From positions 682,001 to 746,000 of the forward strand of contig NZ_CP024870.1 of NCBI RefSeq assembly GCF_002795265.1: DNA of 64,000 nt, read 5' to 3'. Under the pieces are notes generated by a model. It saw only the letters and a program-made list of their open reading frames with translations, was not told the DNA's origin and did no database searches. The DNA comes from Spiroplasma clarkii (lineage in GTDB: Bacteria > Bacillota_I > Bacilli_A > Mycoplasmatales > Mycoplasmataceae). The position numbers and the translations under genes are program-made. Numbering within the stretch: position 1 is the first letter of the stretch; each line of letters begins with the position of its first letter. Positions 9,536 through 21,653 of this stretch are shown piece by piece.

Positions 9536-11626
9536 ATGAAAAGATTATTAGGACTTTTAGGAGCCATTAGTTTAACAGCTTCTGCAACTGCTGGAGTGGT
9601 TGCATGTTCACCAACAGGTGAAAGTGCTGAAAAAATTACAGAAGCTTTACCAGGTTTAATGTCTCAATATAGTAAAGCACTATTTATAAGTCAACAAGGA
9701 ACTACAAAATCAAAAACACATGTAAGTTCAGATTATATTTTTGCAAATATTTTAGGAAACCAAAAATTTAGTGATTTAGGAATAGAAAAATTAGCAACCA
9801 GTAATGAATTAACTGGTGATGATACTTTAAATAGACTTTCTGAAAAACATTTAGATGTTTTGAACTTAACTAGCAACGCTGAGTTAAAAGGAAATGTTTA
9901 TCTTGGTGGAACACTTGATTTAGAAACTGAAGTAGATTCAACAATTAGTTCTATTTTAAGTATGGCCCCAACCATAATTGGTCTTTTTGCAAACCCAGCA
10001 AATGCTGCTAATGCAATTTCATCAATTACTAGCTTGATTGATATTGAGTCGCTTTTATCTGGTGACTTACTAGAACAAGTTAAAACAATTGCTTCAGATG
10101 AGAACTTAACTCATTTAGAAGCTGCCTTTAGCAATGATGTTTATAAAGATATGGACTTTATAGATGCAATGAATTCAACTATGATTGGTTTAGCAAATGC
10201 TATAGAACAATTAGTTAACCAAGATAAAGCAACAATTTACGATTATAAAACAGTTGATGAAATCAACAAGAACTTTAAACTTGCCATTGAAGGTCTTGGA
10301 CAAAACATATATGGATTAATTGATGGAACAAAAGCAATTTCATTTGATATTTCAAAAGACATGTTAGCAGTTGCAGAAATTATCCGATTTGTTAGAACTT
10401 TACTTGTTTATTTAAATACATTTACCTATGAAGAAATGACAGGGGATTTAATCACAATTGAAGAAATGACTGAAAAAAGGAAAATTTCAGTTCAAAGTGT
10501 TGAAAACAAAATGGATTTCAAAAATGTCATTAGTGTTTTAAAAGCAATTGTGCTTGATGAAAACAATAAAGGTGACATTGTTTTAAGAAACTTCTTGGGA
10601 GCATTATTTATGACTACTGTTGTTGATAAAAATGGAGCAATCATAAAGGGTAACATTTACTCAGTTCGTAGTGAAAGCTATAATGAATTTCCAGGATCTG
10701 CTCTAGGATATAGACCAGCTGGATATGCACCAATTTTGTCAAACTTAGTTGTTGCCATGTTGGGTGGAGAGATTAAAATTGAAGTTGAAGCAGGGATCAT
10801 CTACTATTGTCCTGTAATAAGAGCAGTACTTGATAGTGGAATTAGAGGAACTTCAAATGTTAAAAATGTTCAAGGGATTTCTGAAGTTATGGATGCCTTG
10901 CCAACAATGGCAGATACTTTGCCAGATTTCATTGGTGATGCTTTACAAAAAATTAGTGGTAATGGAGATTACGATAAATTTAAAGAATCATGAATTAGTT
11001 ACTTGTGAAATAATGATAACAAAGAACTAAACTTTACCTTAAAAGGATTTTTAGACCAACCTTTAACAGGGTTAATGTCATTATTTGGAACTAGTGAATA
11101 TGGATTTGATCAAAAAACAAATTCAGGATTTGATTTTCTTTTGAAAAAAAGCTTAAAGGAAATTGTGGTTGATTTAGCAGCTGCAGTTGAAAATAAAGAA
11201 ACTGCAGTCTTTGACTTTGAAAAAGTTGCAGACTTGATGGCTTTACTGAAAAAAGATAATGCACTTGCAAATACTTTAAATGAACCTGCAAAATTCTTTG
11301 AAGCACTTGGTTATGTTGGCGGGGAGAACCCATCAATTACTCCAGGAAGTCCACTTGAAAAACTTGTTGAAATTTTAAGTGAATTAAACTGACTGGTTAA
11401 TGTGGCAAACACATTTTCAAAATGAGTTAAAGATTATCAAACTGAACTTGACAGTATTAGAGTTGAAGTTGAAGAACAGTTAAAAGGTCTTAAAGTTACT
11501 GGTCTTTCAAACAAAGATGGATCTTATGAATATAAAGTAACCGATGGAACTACAACTGCAAATTATACAATCAAACTTACTGCAGTTGAAGGTAAATCAA
11601 CAGTTACTAGCATTGATGTTGCTTAA
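9536..11626 (+). CDS. Large surface lipoprotein
   Basis: The protein has 696 residues with a lipoprotein signal peptide and Cys24 (GVVACS). The mature region is mostly helical with long Leu/Ile-rich amphipathic segments (for example residues about 140-180) and ends in a short beta-rich tail. Several TGA codons are Trp, including those at about 10991 and 11006. No enzymatic motif is recognised. It heads a set of three secreted or membrane proteins (this gene, 11850, 12823) that ends in a GDSL lipase-like lipoprotein, separated from the next by its own terminator. Confidence 0.85.
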
Positions 11627-11644
11627 AAACTTTAGATTAATTCA

Positions 11645-11675
11645 AAAAAACAGTTAGTTACAACTAACTGTTTTT
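11645..11675 (+). terminator. Intrinsic terminator
   Basis: AAACAGTTAG pairs with CTAACTGTTT across a short loop, followed by T residues. Confidence 0.85.
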
Positions 11676-11694
11676 AGATAAAATTAGTTTCCAA

Positions 11695-11704
11695 CACTTA
11701 TAAT
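11695..11704 (+). promoter_or_regulatory. CACTTATAAT promoter motif
   Basis: The extended -10-like motif CACTTATAAT seen before other genes in the window occurs here, about 145 bases before the gene at 11850. The -35 is not clear. Confidence 0.4.
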
Positions 11705-11849
11705 GGAAATTAACGCATTTTTTTAAAACTAATTTAGTTAATTTTATAAAAGAACTTTTAAAATTTAAAATAAATTTTATTATACAAATAGGCACTTACT
11801 TTTTAAAAATGTTTAAGTTAAAATTACACTTGAATTACAAGGAGGAATT

Positions 11850-12818
11850 ATGATTTATAACAAGTTATCACAAAAATGAAAACTAGGACTTGGGATTGGA
11901 TTAATCTCTTTTGGAGGAGCATTTTCTCTAACTGCAGGTTTAATGGCCATTCCTGGTATGGGGTTAGAATCATTAAAGTTTATCAACAGTGTTGAAAAAC
12001 AAATTGATGTTATTCTACCAAAAGATAAATATGTTTTAGATGGAAAAAGCATGGCATATGATATTGTTGTGGAAAATTCATTAAAAGCATCTTTTGCCGC
12101 TGATGCATTATCAACTTTAGACTTTAAAAGTGATGATAAAGACGGAACATTAAAATCTCAGTATGAGGCATTTGCAGATCAATGATGAGATAAATATTGA
12201 AAAGAAAAAACTGATAAAAAAGAGGACACTGACTTAAATGCCATTGGTAAAAACATGATTGAATTTGACAAAGCAGTTGCTGACAAATTCCATTCATATG
12301 GTTATGTACACACTGGTTGAGGGTGATTATTCTCAAAAGGTAGTTTGAGTGACACTTTTTCAAGTGACTTTCAAGCTTTTGCAGGGGCACAACAATCAAT
12401 TTGAGATCAAGCTGATTATGAAGCCACTCTATCATGACAACCAACAGGTTTAAGCAAATTTAAAGTAACAGGTGCCAATGGGGGAAACATTGTTAACAAT
12501 AAAGTTTGATTGTTAAACCAACAAATTGATGGTCTAAAACTATTAGTTTCTTTAGGAAATTTAGACCTTGGGGGAATCTTAGGTAAAAGTGCCAGTCCAA
12601 GATTGGACTTGAACCTAGGGGTTTTAAAAAACAAAGATTTAACTGAAAAAGATATTGCAGCTAAAATTACAGTGGCTGACTTATATCATCCAGATTTTAC
12701 TACTGCAATTGGAACTCAAAGAGCTGCCATAGTGATGATGTTTATGTCAATAGTTATTCTACCTGCCAGTGTTGGTTTGGGAGTTTTAGCTATTATAGAA
12801 TTTAAAAAAGGAGCATAA
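11850..12818 (+). CDS. Membrane protein anchored at both ends, unknown
   Basis: The protein has 322 residues. One hydrophobic segment lies at about 12-37 and another at about 293-317, leaving a central extracytoplasmic region of about 255 residues rich in Trp, Asp and Lys. ATG 11850 follows a strong AAGGAGG. The stop is only 4 bases before the GDSL lipoprotein start, so the two are certainly co-transcribed and the protein may help place or retain the lipase-like partner at the surface (inference). Many Trp are TGA encoded. Confidence 0.8.
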
Positions 12819-12822
12819 GTAA

Positions 12823-14244
12823 ATGAAAAAATTATTAACATTTTTAATGTCGACAGGACTTATTGTTCCTACTGTTACTGGAGTTGTGGCTTGTTTGCCA
12901 GCAACCAAGTTTGACCCAACAGCAATTGGAACAGGTATTGACACTAGTGGAGCACTTGATGATAGTATTTCAAGTGAGGAGAATGAAAAATCAGATTTTA
13001 CAAACTATTATATTGTTGGAGATAGTTTAAGTGATGTTGATGGTATCGGAACTTATATGGTTAAAAAACTACAACCACTTTTAGACCAAGTCATTGGAAA
13101 TCTAACTCAAGGTATCCCAATTCCAAATCTACAAAATTTGAAAGTTAACCTAAAAGTAGCCCTTGATGGAGATGGTTACGGATTTGCAGATGCTGATGAT
13201 AACCATCATAGTGCTTTCTCAAATGGGGGAACTGCTGGTTATTTATTAAATGAAGAATTGGGATTTAAACCTATGAAAAGCAGCAATATCTTTGTAACTG
13301 AACCAAATGATGATGATGGTGAAGGTTACGGGAATAACTATGCAGTTGGAGGTGCCACTGCAGCTCAAATGGATGGTTTCATGGGAAGTATTTTAAATGA
13401 TGCCACAATTGAAAAACAAACTGTGGCATTAATCAAGCAACACAAAATTAGTACAAATGACTTAACATTCTTTGAAATTGGCGGAAACGATCTATTTGCC
13501 ATGATCGACAATTACAAAGATACAGCATTAGTTGACAGAGTATTTAATGAAGGGATTAAATCAATTAGAACTGGGATTTACAATTTATTAAATCATGGAA
13601 TGAGTAAAATTTTATTTATGACACCACCAAAAATGAATGAAGTACCAAAATATGGTGCATTCTTCAAAGAAGATGCAAATGAAGAACAAAAAGCTCAAGC
13701 AAAATTCATTGAAGAAATTGGTGAAAAATATCAAAAAGCAATTTTGGATATAATTACTGAAGTGAACACTTACTATGAAAACAAAGTTGAAGTATTTGAT
13801 TTATATAATGAATTTGCCGATATTTTAGACTGATTTAAAAATAAAGATGTAGACAATAACATTATTGATCAAGGTTATACAGATGAATCAGGAGGGTACT
13901 ATGTTTTAAATGATGAAACAAATGCCCTGTTACCAGGTGTAGCCAAGGATGATTTTATTTATGAAAAAGATGATTATAAAAACGGAATCGTCACAATTGC
14001 AGAGTTCATTCAAAAAATAACTGAGTTAGCAAGTCTTGCAGGTGGATTTAGTAAATCTGCTAGAAGTTATCAAACAAGAGCAGAAGGAACTCAAACATAT
14101 GTACAACTATTAATGCTTGGTAGAAACACAAAAAATCCTACATGAGACATTAAAAATTACTTTTTCACAGATTATGTTCACCCAACAGCACAAGTTCATG
14201 AGTATGTTGCAAAATTACTTGCTAAAAAATTCGATCTAAAATAA
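12823..14244 (+). CDS. SGNH/GDSL-family lipase/esterase lipoprotein
   Basis: The protein has 473 residues with lipoprotein Cys24 (GVVACL). The SGNH blocks can be read: block I VGDSLSD with nucleophile Ser68, block II NNYAVGGATA, block III IGGND with Asn222, and block V DYVHPT with Asp450 and His453. These enzymes hydrolyse ester bonds, commonly phospholipids or acylated glycerols; a surface enzyme would give a sterol/fatty-acid-dependent mollicute access to host lipids. It is coupled to the upstream membrane protein and followed by a terminator. Confidence 0.88.
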
Positions 14245-14252
14245 TTTAAGAA

Positions 14253-14280
14253 CTAGCAACCTTACAATAGGTTGTTTTTT
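14253..14280 (+). terminator. Intrinsic terminator
   Basis: AGCAACCT (14255-14262) pairs with AGGTTGTT (14269-14276), followed by T residues. Confidence 0.85.
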
Positions 14281-14588
14281 ATATAGAAACCATAAGTTGA
14301 ATTAAGTTCAACAAATTGTATTTTTTAAAGTAAATATCAAAAGAAGTGATTAGTTAGTAATTACTTTTTTTAATTGACTTGTGCAAATATTTTTTACAAT
14401 TTTAAAAAATATTCAACAAACTTAAAATTTTCGCTTATAACTAGTGTTTTAAAGGAAATATTGAAACACTAATTATGTGATTGAGTTGCTAAATAATTGG
14501 GTATTGTGTAAAATATTTTAGTTAGGCAAATAATTTGAACTTTTTATTGAATGAGTCATTTACCAATCACGAAAGGAGATAAGAAAGT
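14281..14588 (+). other. Intergenic before lipoprotein 14589
   Basis: No gene is seen. A second hairpin AGTGATTA/TAATTACT followed by T residues lies at 14343-14371 and could be a back-up terminator. TTGACT (14374-14379) and TACAAT (14395-14400) have a rather short spacer of 15. The gene start at 14589 has a good AAAGGAGA site. Confidence 0.35.
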
Positions 14589-15854
14589 ATGAAAAAAATT
14601 TTAAGTTTATTGTCAGCAATTACTTTAATTGGACCTGCAGTCATTACAACAACTTCTTGTTCATTTTTTAAAATGAATGAACTTGATAAATTATTAAGTT
14701 TCAGAGAAATTGATTATAATGATCCAAGCAATATTCCAGTGATGATAAGAATGCAAGATGATGTTTTAGCATACCGAGCAAATTATTTTAAAAACATCCA
14801 GTTAGCTGTTAGAGCAGAGTATGAAAAATATTACCAACAATTAGCCAACAAAGAAAAAATTGATGTTGATATTACTCAAAACACCAAAGTACCAGTTAAG
14901 AGTGGTTCAGTTGACTATGTCTATTTAGGACAGCAAGCAATGGGTAATTATTACCCCAGAGCCACAGAGTTGCATGAAATTAACCGTTATGAAGTTCCAA
15001 ATTTTAGAGCTTTAAATGATTTAGGTTATACACTTTATATTAACAATTCTAATGACGAAAAAATTGAAATTATTAATGTTGATGCAAGCAAAAAAGCCAT
15101 TAAACACAATGATTTAGTCTATCAACCTCTAACAAATACTAACAAAACTGATTGTGTTTACTTTAGAACGACTAACAATGTCACTGAAAAAACAGCCACT
15201 GGTTCTTCAAAATGAAAATTCATTGCAGTAAATGATCTGGGAGATATTATTGAATCTGAAACAAATGCTTATGGTAATTCTTCGTTAACAGTAAGCATTA
15301 GTGAGTCAAATCCTGAAAAATCAAAATCTTACTTAAATTATAAACTTGGAGATTGATTGCGTTATGAATATGTTAATGACATTAATTTTCAAGCTTATGA
15401 ATTAACAACAATTTTATTGTGTTATGTTGAAGCAATTGGAAACTACATGTCTGTTGTTGAATTAATTGAGAGAAACTCAGACTTGGTAGATTATAGTGAG
15501 TTAATCCATGGAATGGGAAACATTAAATCAGGGAAATTTGATGGAGTTACTGGGGCTTCAAGTCTTTACACCACCATTAAATATGGTTACAATTTTGAAT
15601 TGTTTACTTTAATGCAAGCTGATGGAGAAACTACAATGGGAATTAATCTAGATCAAAATGATGATGTCCCAGCCCCAGGTCTAACTGAATTCACCAACTT
15701 AGGTCTAGATACAACTCCACTTCAAAGGGAAAAATTAAGTTTTAACCCATATTTAATGTTAGATCAAAAAATTATTAACTTTGCAAAAAGAGTTTGAAAT
15801 CTTTATTTAAAACTTGATGCTAAACAAATTGAAATATTAAAGGAGCATAACTAA
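14589..15854 (+). CDS. Lipoprotein linked to an ABC-2 transporter
   Basis: The protein has 421 residues with signal peptide and Cys24 (TTTSCS). The mature part is a mixed alpha/beta domain with no motif that I recognise. The stop codon lies within the ribosome-binding region of the ABC ATPase that follows (AAAGGAG is inside its last codons), so it is the first gene of a four- or five-gene operon. It may be an accessory or extracellular component of that transporter, or cargo-related (inference). Confidence 0.82.
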
Positions 15855-15855
15855 A

Positions 15856-16584
15856 ATGATACAAATTAAAGAGATAAAAAAAAGTTATAAAAAAAATTCA
15901 CCAAATGTTATTGATGATGTCTCATTTGAAATTAAAGATGGCGAAGCTGTAGCAATTTTGGGTGCCAATGGTGCAGGGAAATCAACATTGGTTGAAATTA
16001 TTGCTGGTATTATTGAACCAACATCTGGTGAAATTGCTTATGTGAGTGAAGGAAAAACTAGTGATAGTAAGAAAAATGATAAAGATTTTTTACAAAAAAA
16101 TGTTGGGATCCAATTTCAAAGTGGAGCTTGACCCTTTAACACTATGGGAACAGATTTACTTGAGTTTTTTGTTGGTAGAAAATGAAAAACCAATGAGTAT
16201 ATTACTGAGTTAATTAATGTTTTTGAAATTTCAAGTATTTTAAAAAATAGAATTGCTAGTTGTTCAGGTGGAGAACAACAAAGATTTAATTGTTTTTTAT
16301 CGATTATTAATAATCCCAAAATTCTAATTTTAGATGAGTTAATTACTGGATTAGATCTAAAAATGCAAATCAAGTTAATTAAATTTTTTCAAGAATTAAG
16401 AAAGAAAAGTGGCTTGACATTAATTGTGGTTTCACACATTCCAGAAGAAGTTGAGCAAGTGTGTGATCGCATTATCATTTTAAAACAAGGAAAAATTTAT
16501 AAACAAATGGACATTACAACAGTGAAAAAAGAATTTGGAAGTGTGAGAAATCTTCTCACTGAATTTTTTGAGGAACAAATCTAA
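15856..16584 (+). CDS. ABC transporter ATP-binding protein (ABC-2 type)
   Basis: The protein has 242 residues. Walker A is GANGAGKST (from Gly36), the signature is CSGGEQQR (136-143), Walker B is ILILDE (Glu161) and the H-loop is VVSHIPEE. Two ABC-2-like permeases follow directly (1-base overlap, then 6-base gap), so this is the motor of an exporter-type transporter rather than a sugar importer, for which a different permease architecture would be expected. Start ATG 15856. Confidence 0.9.
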
Positions 16585-17465
16585 TGTTAAAAAAAGTCAA
16601 TGTCATAGATTTTAAAACAACTGTTGTTAAAAAACAATTTTTAAAAGTTTTAAACTTAGTTTTTAAACTAAATGTCACATCTGAAAGAACTTGAGTTTTG
16701 ATAGTAACTTTACCAGCAATTCTCTCATTTATTTCGCTATATTGTTTTTCTCGTTACTCAACTTTGCACCGTATGTTACCACCTCAAATTGTTTGTTTAA
16801 TGCTCACTTCACCACTACTAACAGGATTTATTTTTTCACTAAATATTATTGAGTGAAGACAAACATATATGCTCCGAAGACTGAAAACTATTGGAGTCAA
16901 GCCATGACAGATTTTAACAAGTAGTTTGCTTGTGGCTTGTATATTTTTAACAATTTCTTTACTAGTTAATTTCTTAGTAAGTTATTTGTTAGCTAAAACA
17001 ACTCCAGAAATTGAGTTTAGTAATTTATCAAATTTAACTTCATATGTTTGAATTTGGTTTATTATTACCTCTGTATTAATGATGATGATGTTCTTTTTCT
17101 TAACAAGTTTTCTTTGTAATTTTATTAATAAAAAAAACATTGGGATTGTCATTCTGTTATTTACATTAGCATTTGCCTTAATATTTTCAGATATTTTAAT
17201 ACCTTCATATGTTGCAACTCAAAATGCTTTTTTAAACTATTTTAGTTACATCAACATTTTCAAATATTTTACTTGAATAATTCTCTTAACTGCATCATAT
17301 GCATTTTTGGATTTTGAAGGGGGAATTAATCAAGTAACTCAAAGTGATGCTTCAAGTCCAGAGTACATTTTTATTAACAATATTTATGCACCTCTAGTAA
17401 TTGCAGGTGTTGCAGTGGTGCTTTGCTTTGTACTTACTTGCAAGTATTTCAAATGAAAGGACTAA
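16584..17465 (+). CDS. ABC-2 type permease, subunit 1
   Basis: The protein has 293 residues with about six hydrophobic segments. ATG 16584 shares its A with the stop of the ATPase gene (TAATG), a coupled overlap. The cytosolic loop after the second helix (IEWRQTYMLRRLKTIGVKPW) is typical of ABC-2 permeases (E-R-...-L-K-x-x-x-V-x-x-W). Substrate unknown. Several Trp are TGA encoded, so a standard-code reading sees only fragments. Confidence 0.85.
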
Positions 17466-17471
17466 TAGGAA

Positions 17472-18377
17472 ATGGAAACAAAACAAATTTTTAGTACAAA
17501 TTTTAGATTTGAATTAAATAGTTTTTTAAGACTTTTAAAATATTCTTTAAAAACAACTTTAGCTTCAATTAGAATTTATTTTTACTGTTTTTTACTACCA
17601 ATTATATTTTATAGTGTAATTTACTTGATTGTGACTTCATTTGGTTACGCTAAAGTTACTTCTTTAAATCAAGTAAGTACTTTAGCATCACTATTGTTGG
17701 CTGCTTGTTTTGCTTTAATGAGTGCTGCTTGTTTAATTAATAACTGAAAGTATTCAGTGATGATTAAACAGTTTAAAATTTTTAGAATTAGTAAGCAAAA
17801 CTTAATTTTCTCACTTTTATTAACTACAATTGTGATAACTTTACTTTCTTATTTGACTTTGATTATTTGGGGTTGCTTTTTAGATTTATTCTTAATTAAT
17901 CAAAACTTTATTAATTCTTTAAAAATTATTACAAGTTTTTCACAAGTTTTAGGGATTTTCTTTGGCCTGATTTTAGCAGCTTTTATTACTTTTAGTATTG
18001 CTTACTTATTATCATTTTTAATTAGTTCACCATTATTAATCCAAACTTTAAATGTGGTAATCATTGTTTTTATCTTATTATCAAGTAATGTTGTTGGACT
18101 TAATTTAATTACTAACAATCAAGTAAATGCAGTCTTAAACATTTTAGGTTATTTTAACCCACTAAAAGCAGTGCAATGAATCTTTTTTGCCTCATATGCC
18201 AACTTAATTTCAAACTTAGTTAATGCTCGCCAAATTGTTGCCAGTGCTTATGGAGACTTTTCATTCACTCTTTACAGAAATGATGTTGGTTTAATTTTGC
18301 CACTAGCAATTTCAACAGCATTTTTCTGAGCAGGGGCATTATTTTTAACAACATTTTTTGTCAAAATTAAAAAGTAA
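17472..18377 (+). CDS. ABC-2 type permease, subunit 2
   Basis: The protein has 301 residues with about six hydrophobic segments and the same general layout as the preceding gene, including a basic loop (SVMIKQFKIFRISKQNLI). The two probably form the membrane heterodimer of the exporter. It starts 6 bases after the first permease and is followed 17 bases later by the GH85 lipoprotein gene with its own AAAGGAACC site, so all may be one transcript. Confidence 0.85.
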
Positions 18378-18394
18378 AAGAAAGGAACCAAAAT

Positions 18395-21253
18395 ATGAAA
18401 AAATTATTAGTATGATTACAAATTGTTGCCATTGTGGCACCAACCATTAGTATTGTTAGTGCTTGCGATATTGGGACCACTTCAACTAGACCATATTTAC
18501 TCTCACTTGATGATTATAACTGAGCAGAAGATACTGGAGCTGGAGCTGAATATAATTTTACAGACCAAGATAAAACAACTGACCAAGTTAATAGTGATGA
18601 AGTGGCAATTAAAACAGTGGCTAATGGTCCAGTTGACCAAGTTTTTGATTATGATAAATTTAGCACTGGTTATAAAACTCGTCGTTCAATTAGAAAACAA
18701 GGGGTAACTGGGGTACCCATTGTAACAACTTTTAGACCCAATGGGAACACCTGATCAGATTATGGGGTTGATTCAAAGTCAAGAAAATTTGAATATTTTA
18801 ATTCAGTTTTAGACTGAGATAAAGATAATTTAGATCTAAAATATAACACTGCAGCCACAGATATTCGAGCACGAAACTATGTTGCTGCTAAATCAACCAA
18901 ACGCCAATTACAAGGGGTTTATTACAATCGTTTTCATGATAAAGGAAATTCTGACTCATCAATTGTTGGAACTAATAATCCTTATTCAGCCCTAATGACC
19001 AATTATAGTTATGTTAATGACTTTATTGGTTGAGCTGGTTTTACAAATTTAGGGTGATTAACCCCATTATCTGCAGATGTCACTGATCAATTACATAAAA
19101 ATGGGGTTAATGCTATTGGTTTACTTTATTTATCTGGATGAGAAGATGTCTCACGAGAGAAATTAAAAAAACTTTTTGAACTAGATTCACAAGGAAATTT
19201 TAAAATTGTGGATATTTTAATTAACCAAGCACTTACTTTGAACTTTGATGGTTGATTTATTAATGATGAAGCAAATGGGGGAGCACCTGATGGTTCAGTT
19301 GTTAAACAAAGTGATATTTATGAAATTATTCGCCAATTTAACATCAAAGCAGCAGCATTAGAAAGAAAAGGTGGAAAAACCTTAACTTTTAATTACTATA
19401 AAAATACAAATTCAATTAATAAAGAAGAACCCGCTTATTCTCAAACTCTTGCTGCAGTTAATGGAACTACAGTTGGGTTTGGAGCTAATGCAAAAAATCG
19501 CACTAAATTCCAACTTGACTTTAACAGGTTATTTCCAGGTGAAGAAGAAAACTTCTTCACTGAAAGAAATAATGGTGACCCAACTTATCCTTCAAGATTT
19601 TACTCAATGTATTATGAAGGTGCCAATACTCCTGGAATTGGTAACATAGATATTAGAAAATACTTGTACAAAGTTACTAACAAATTTTCAGAAAAAAAAC
19701 CTGAATTAACATATGACTATGAAAACCATACTCCAGTTAGTTTTTCAAGCTTTGGTTCAGGAGCTGAAAATGATATTGCTCGTTCTTCATTTATTGAGTT
19801 TAGTAAAAATGCCAAAACTCCCTTTGATACAGATTGAGCTTGATTAAAAACCCAAGAAATTTCAAATTTGTATAATTCATACATGTATGCAGGTTATAAT
19901 GGTTATTTGAAATCAGATGCCAAAGGCTTTGAACAAGCTTTTGAAAATAACAAAAATAAGTATAATGATGAAGAAAGTTACGCTGCAATGCGTAAAAATA
20001 TGCATCGAGATGCAAGTTATGGTAATGCTATTGCTTTAAAAGATATTTTAGCAATCGATCCCCGAGTTGATTTTGATCAAATTAAAAATGAAACTCCACC
20101 AACTGATAGTAATAAACAATTTTTTTGAGATGAAAACACAGGAGTTTATCCATTTAGTTATGGTTATGGTAATGACTTTGCAGAACAAACCGTATTGACA
20201 GATACAAAATTAAATCAATATACAAATGCCGAAGAAACTACAACAGCTCCAAATATCACTACCAGTTTTTCAACTGGTAGTGGAATGTATTTTGTGGATC
20301 GAGATAGTGCAGGTAAATTGTTGTCTTATGCAAGTAATTACCCTTGAACTAATAATCGTTTAGCAGATGTTATGCCCACATACCAATGAGATTTTTGAAA
20401 AACAACCCAAAGTGATCGCACAGTTACTGACAACAATACAGTTGATGGAGTAAAGTATCGTTCAAAAATTACTAAAGCTGGTCAATTAAATGGTTATTTT
20501 GATTACAATAACCCTTATAAAAAAGGAAACTCAATTGCTATTGGTAATGGTTATGATTTTAATGGTGCTCAAGGTCGAATAAAACCAGGAATTTGAGAAA
20601 AAAATTCAGCTTATAATTGAAATTTAATGGGAACAAACTTACAAACCTCAGATTATACACTCGACTTTAAAGTTAAAGCTGCAAAACATGATGACATCAA
20701 GTCAGCAGGTCTAGCAGAAGTTGTTAAAAACACTAAAGTTCTTGTTAAAACTTCAAGTACAGAAGCTCCAAAAGTAATTGAACCAACTAGTGTAACACCA
20801 GTTGATGGGGGTTGGTATAATGTTTCACTCAACCTAAGTCAAGCTGGGTTAAGTGTCAACGATCAAAATCGTCTTGCTAAAATTGGTTTACAAATTAATA
20901 CTGGTGATAATACTGAATTTATTTATAATGTTGGGGAACTAAGTTTAAAACCCAACACTATGTCAGCACCAGTTGTAAATTCAAAAATTAAGAGACTTTC
21001 AAATGAAGCTACAATTGTTAGAGATGAAAATGCCTCAATTAGATTTAATTGAGAAACTGATAATACAAGTAATATAGATTATTATGAAGTTTTTTACAAG
21101 TATGATGATAAGTGATATCGAGTTGGACAAACCAATCTTACTTCATATTACCTTCGTGATCTTGTTGCAGGTGATGCTTTAACTCTGGGAATAAGAATCA
21201 AATATAATTCTGGAGAGTCTTCACAAATGTTTACAGGAACATTTAAAATTTAG
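18395..21253 (+). CDS. GH85-like endo-beta-N-acetylglucosaminidase lipoprotein
   Basis: The protein has 952 residues, with lipoprotein Cys24 (IVSACD). The region about 180-420 matches the GH85 barrel: SYVNDFIGWAGF, then PLSADVTDQLHKNGVNAIGL, then LNFDGWFINDEANGG, in which Asn290 and Glu292 fit the N-x-E catalytic pair used with a substrate-assisted mechanism. A later LNGYFDYNNPYKKGNS stretch resembles the beta-sandwich module that follows GH85 barrels, and the C-terminus (about 850-952) looks like an Fn3-like domain. These enzymes cut the chitobiose core of N-glycans, releasing the glycan from glycoproteins. It would act at the cell surface. Intact under code 4, with many TGA Trp codons. Confidence 0.8.
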
Positions 21254-21408
21254 CTAAAATAATTATTTTTCAAAATATCTCTTTGGGTTTTAACGAACTG
21301 ATAGGGGTATTTTTTTAATTTTTGATAACAACAGCAAGCTTTTAGATAGTTTATTGAATGTACAAATAAAAGCTTGACTTAAAATTAATGTGAGATTATA
21401 TTTTTCAT

Positions 21409-21502
21409 GTGCTAGCACAAGTGCTAGCTTAAAATTGCAAGTGCTAGCACTTTTTTTGGGCAAAAAGTCTTTATTAAAGGGGCTTTCTCAAAAAGTGCTA
21501 GC
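21409..21502. repeat. Four copies of GTGCTAGC palindrome
   Basis: GTGCTAGCAC occurs at 21409-21418 and 21441-21450, and GTGCTAGC at 21421-21428 and 21495-21502. The first two are 12 bases apart. Two of them also serve as arms of the terminator at 21419. Confidence 0.8.
21419..21457 (+). terminator. Intrinsic terminator after GH85 gene
   Basis: AAGTGCTAGC (21419-21428) pairs with GCTAGCACTT (21443-21452), followed by a T run. Confidence 0.75.
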
Positions 21503-21560
21503 GACCCTTATCCTGCTACCAAAATTTTGATTTAAAGTACTTAAATGCTAGAAAAAGTGA

Positions 21561-21589
21561 TTTTTTTTACTTACTTTTCACAAAAAGAG
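21561..21589. repeat. Target-site duplication, IS copy 1, left
   Basis: These 29 bases are repeated exactly at 23141-23169 on the other side of the IS. They begin with eight T and end in AAAAAGAG. Confidence 0.9.
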
Positions 21590-21653
21590 TGTAGCTATCA
21601 AAACAAATTTGGACTTTTAGTAATTTTAATACAACTTTTAATAAATTGCTAGT

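Larger units (their letters stand above)
21254..21560. other. Intergenic between GH85 gene and IS copy 1
   Basis: No gene is seen. The region holds a cluster of GTGCTAGC palindromes (listed separately) and a terminator. It ends at the direct repeat made by the IS insertion. Confidence 0.5.

Noticed and set aside
21409-21502. CRISPR-like array
   Set aside because: The repeats are 8-10 base palindromes with very short, irregular spacing; there are no spacers and no cas genes.
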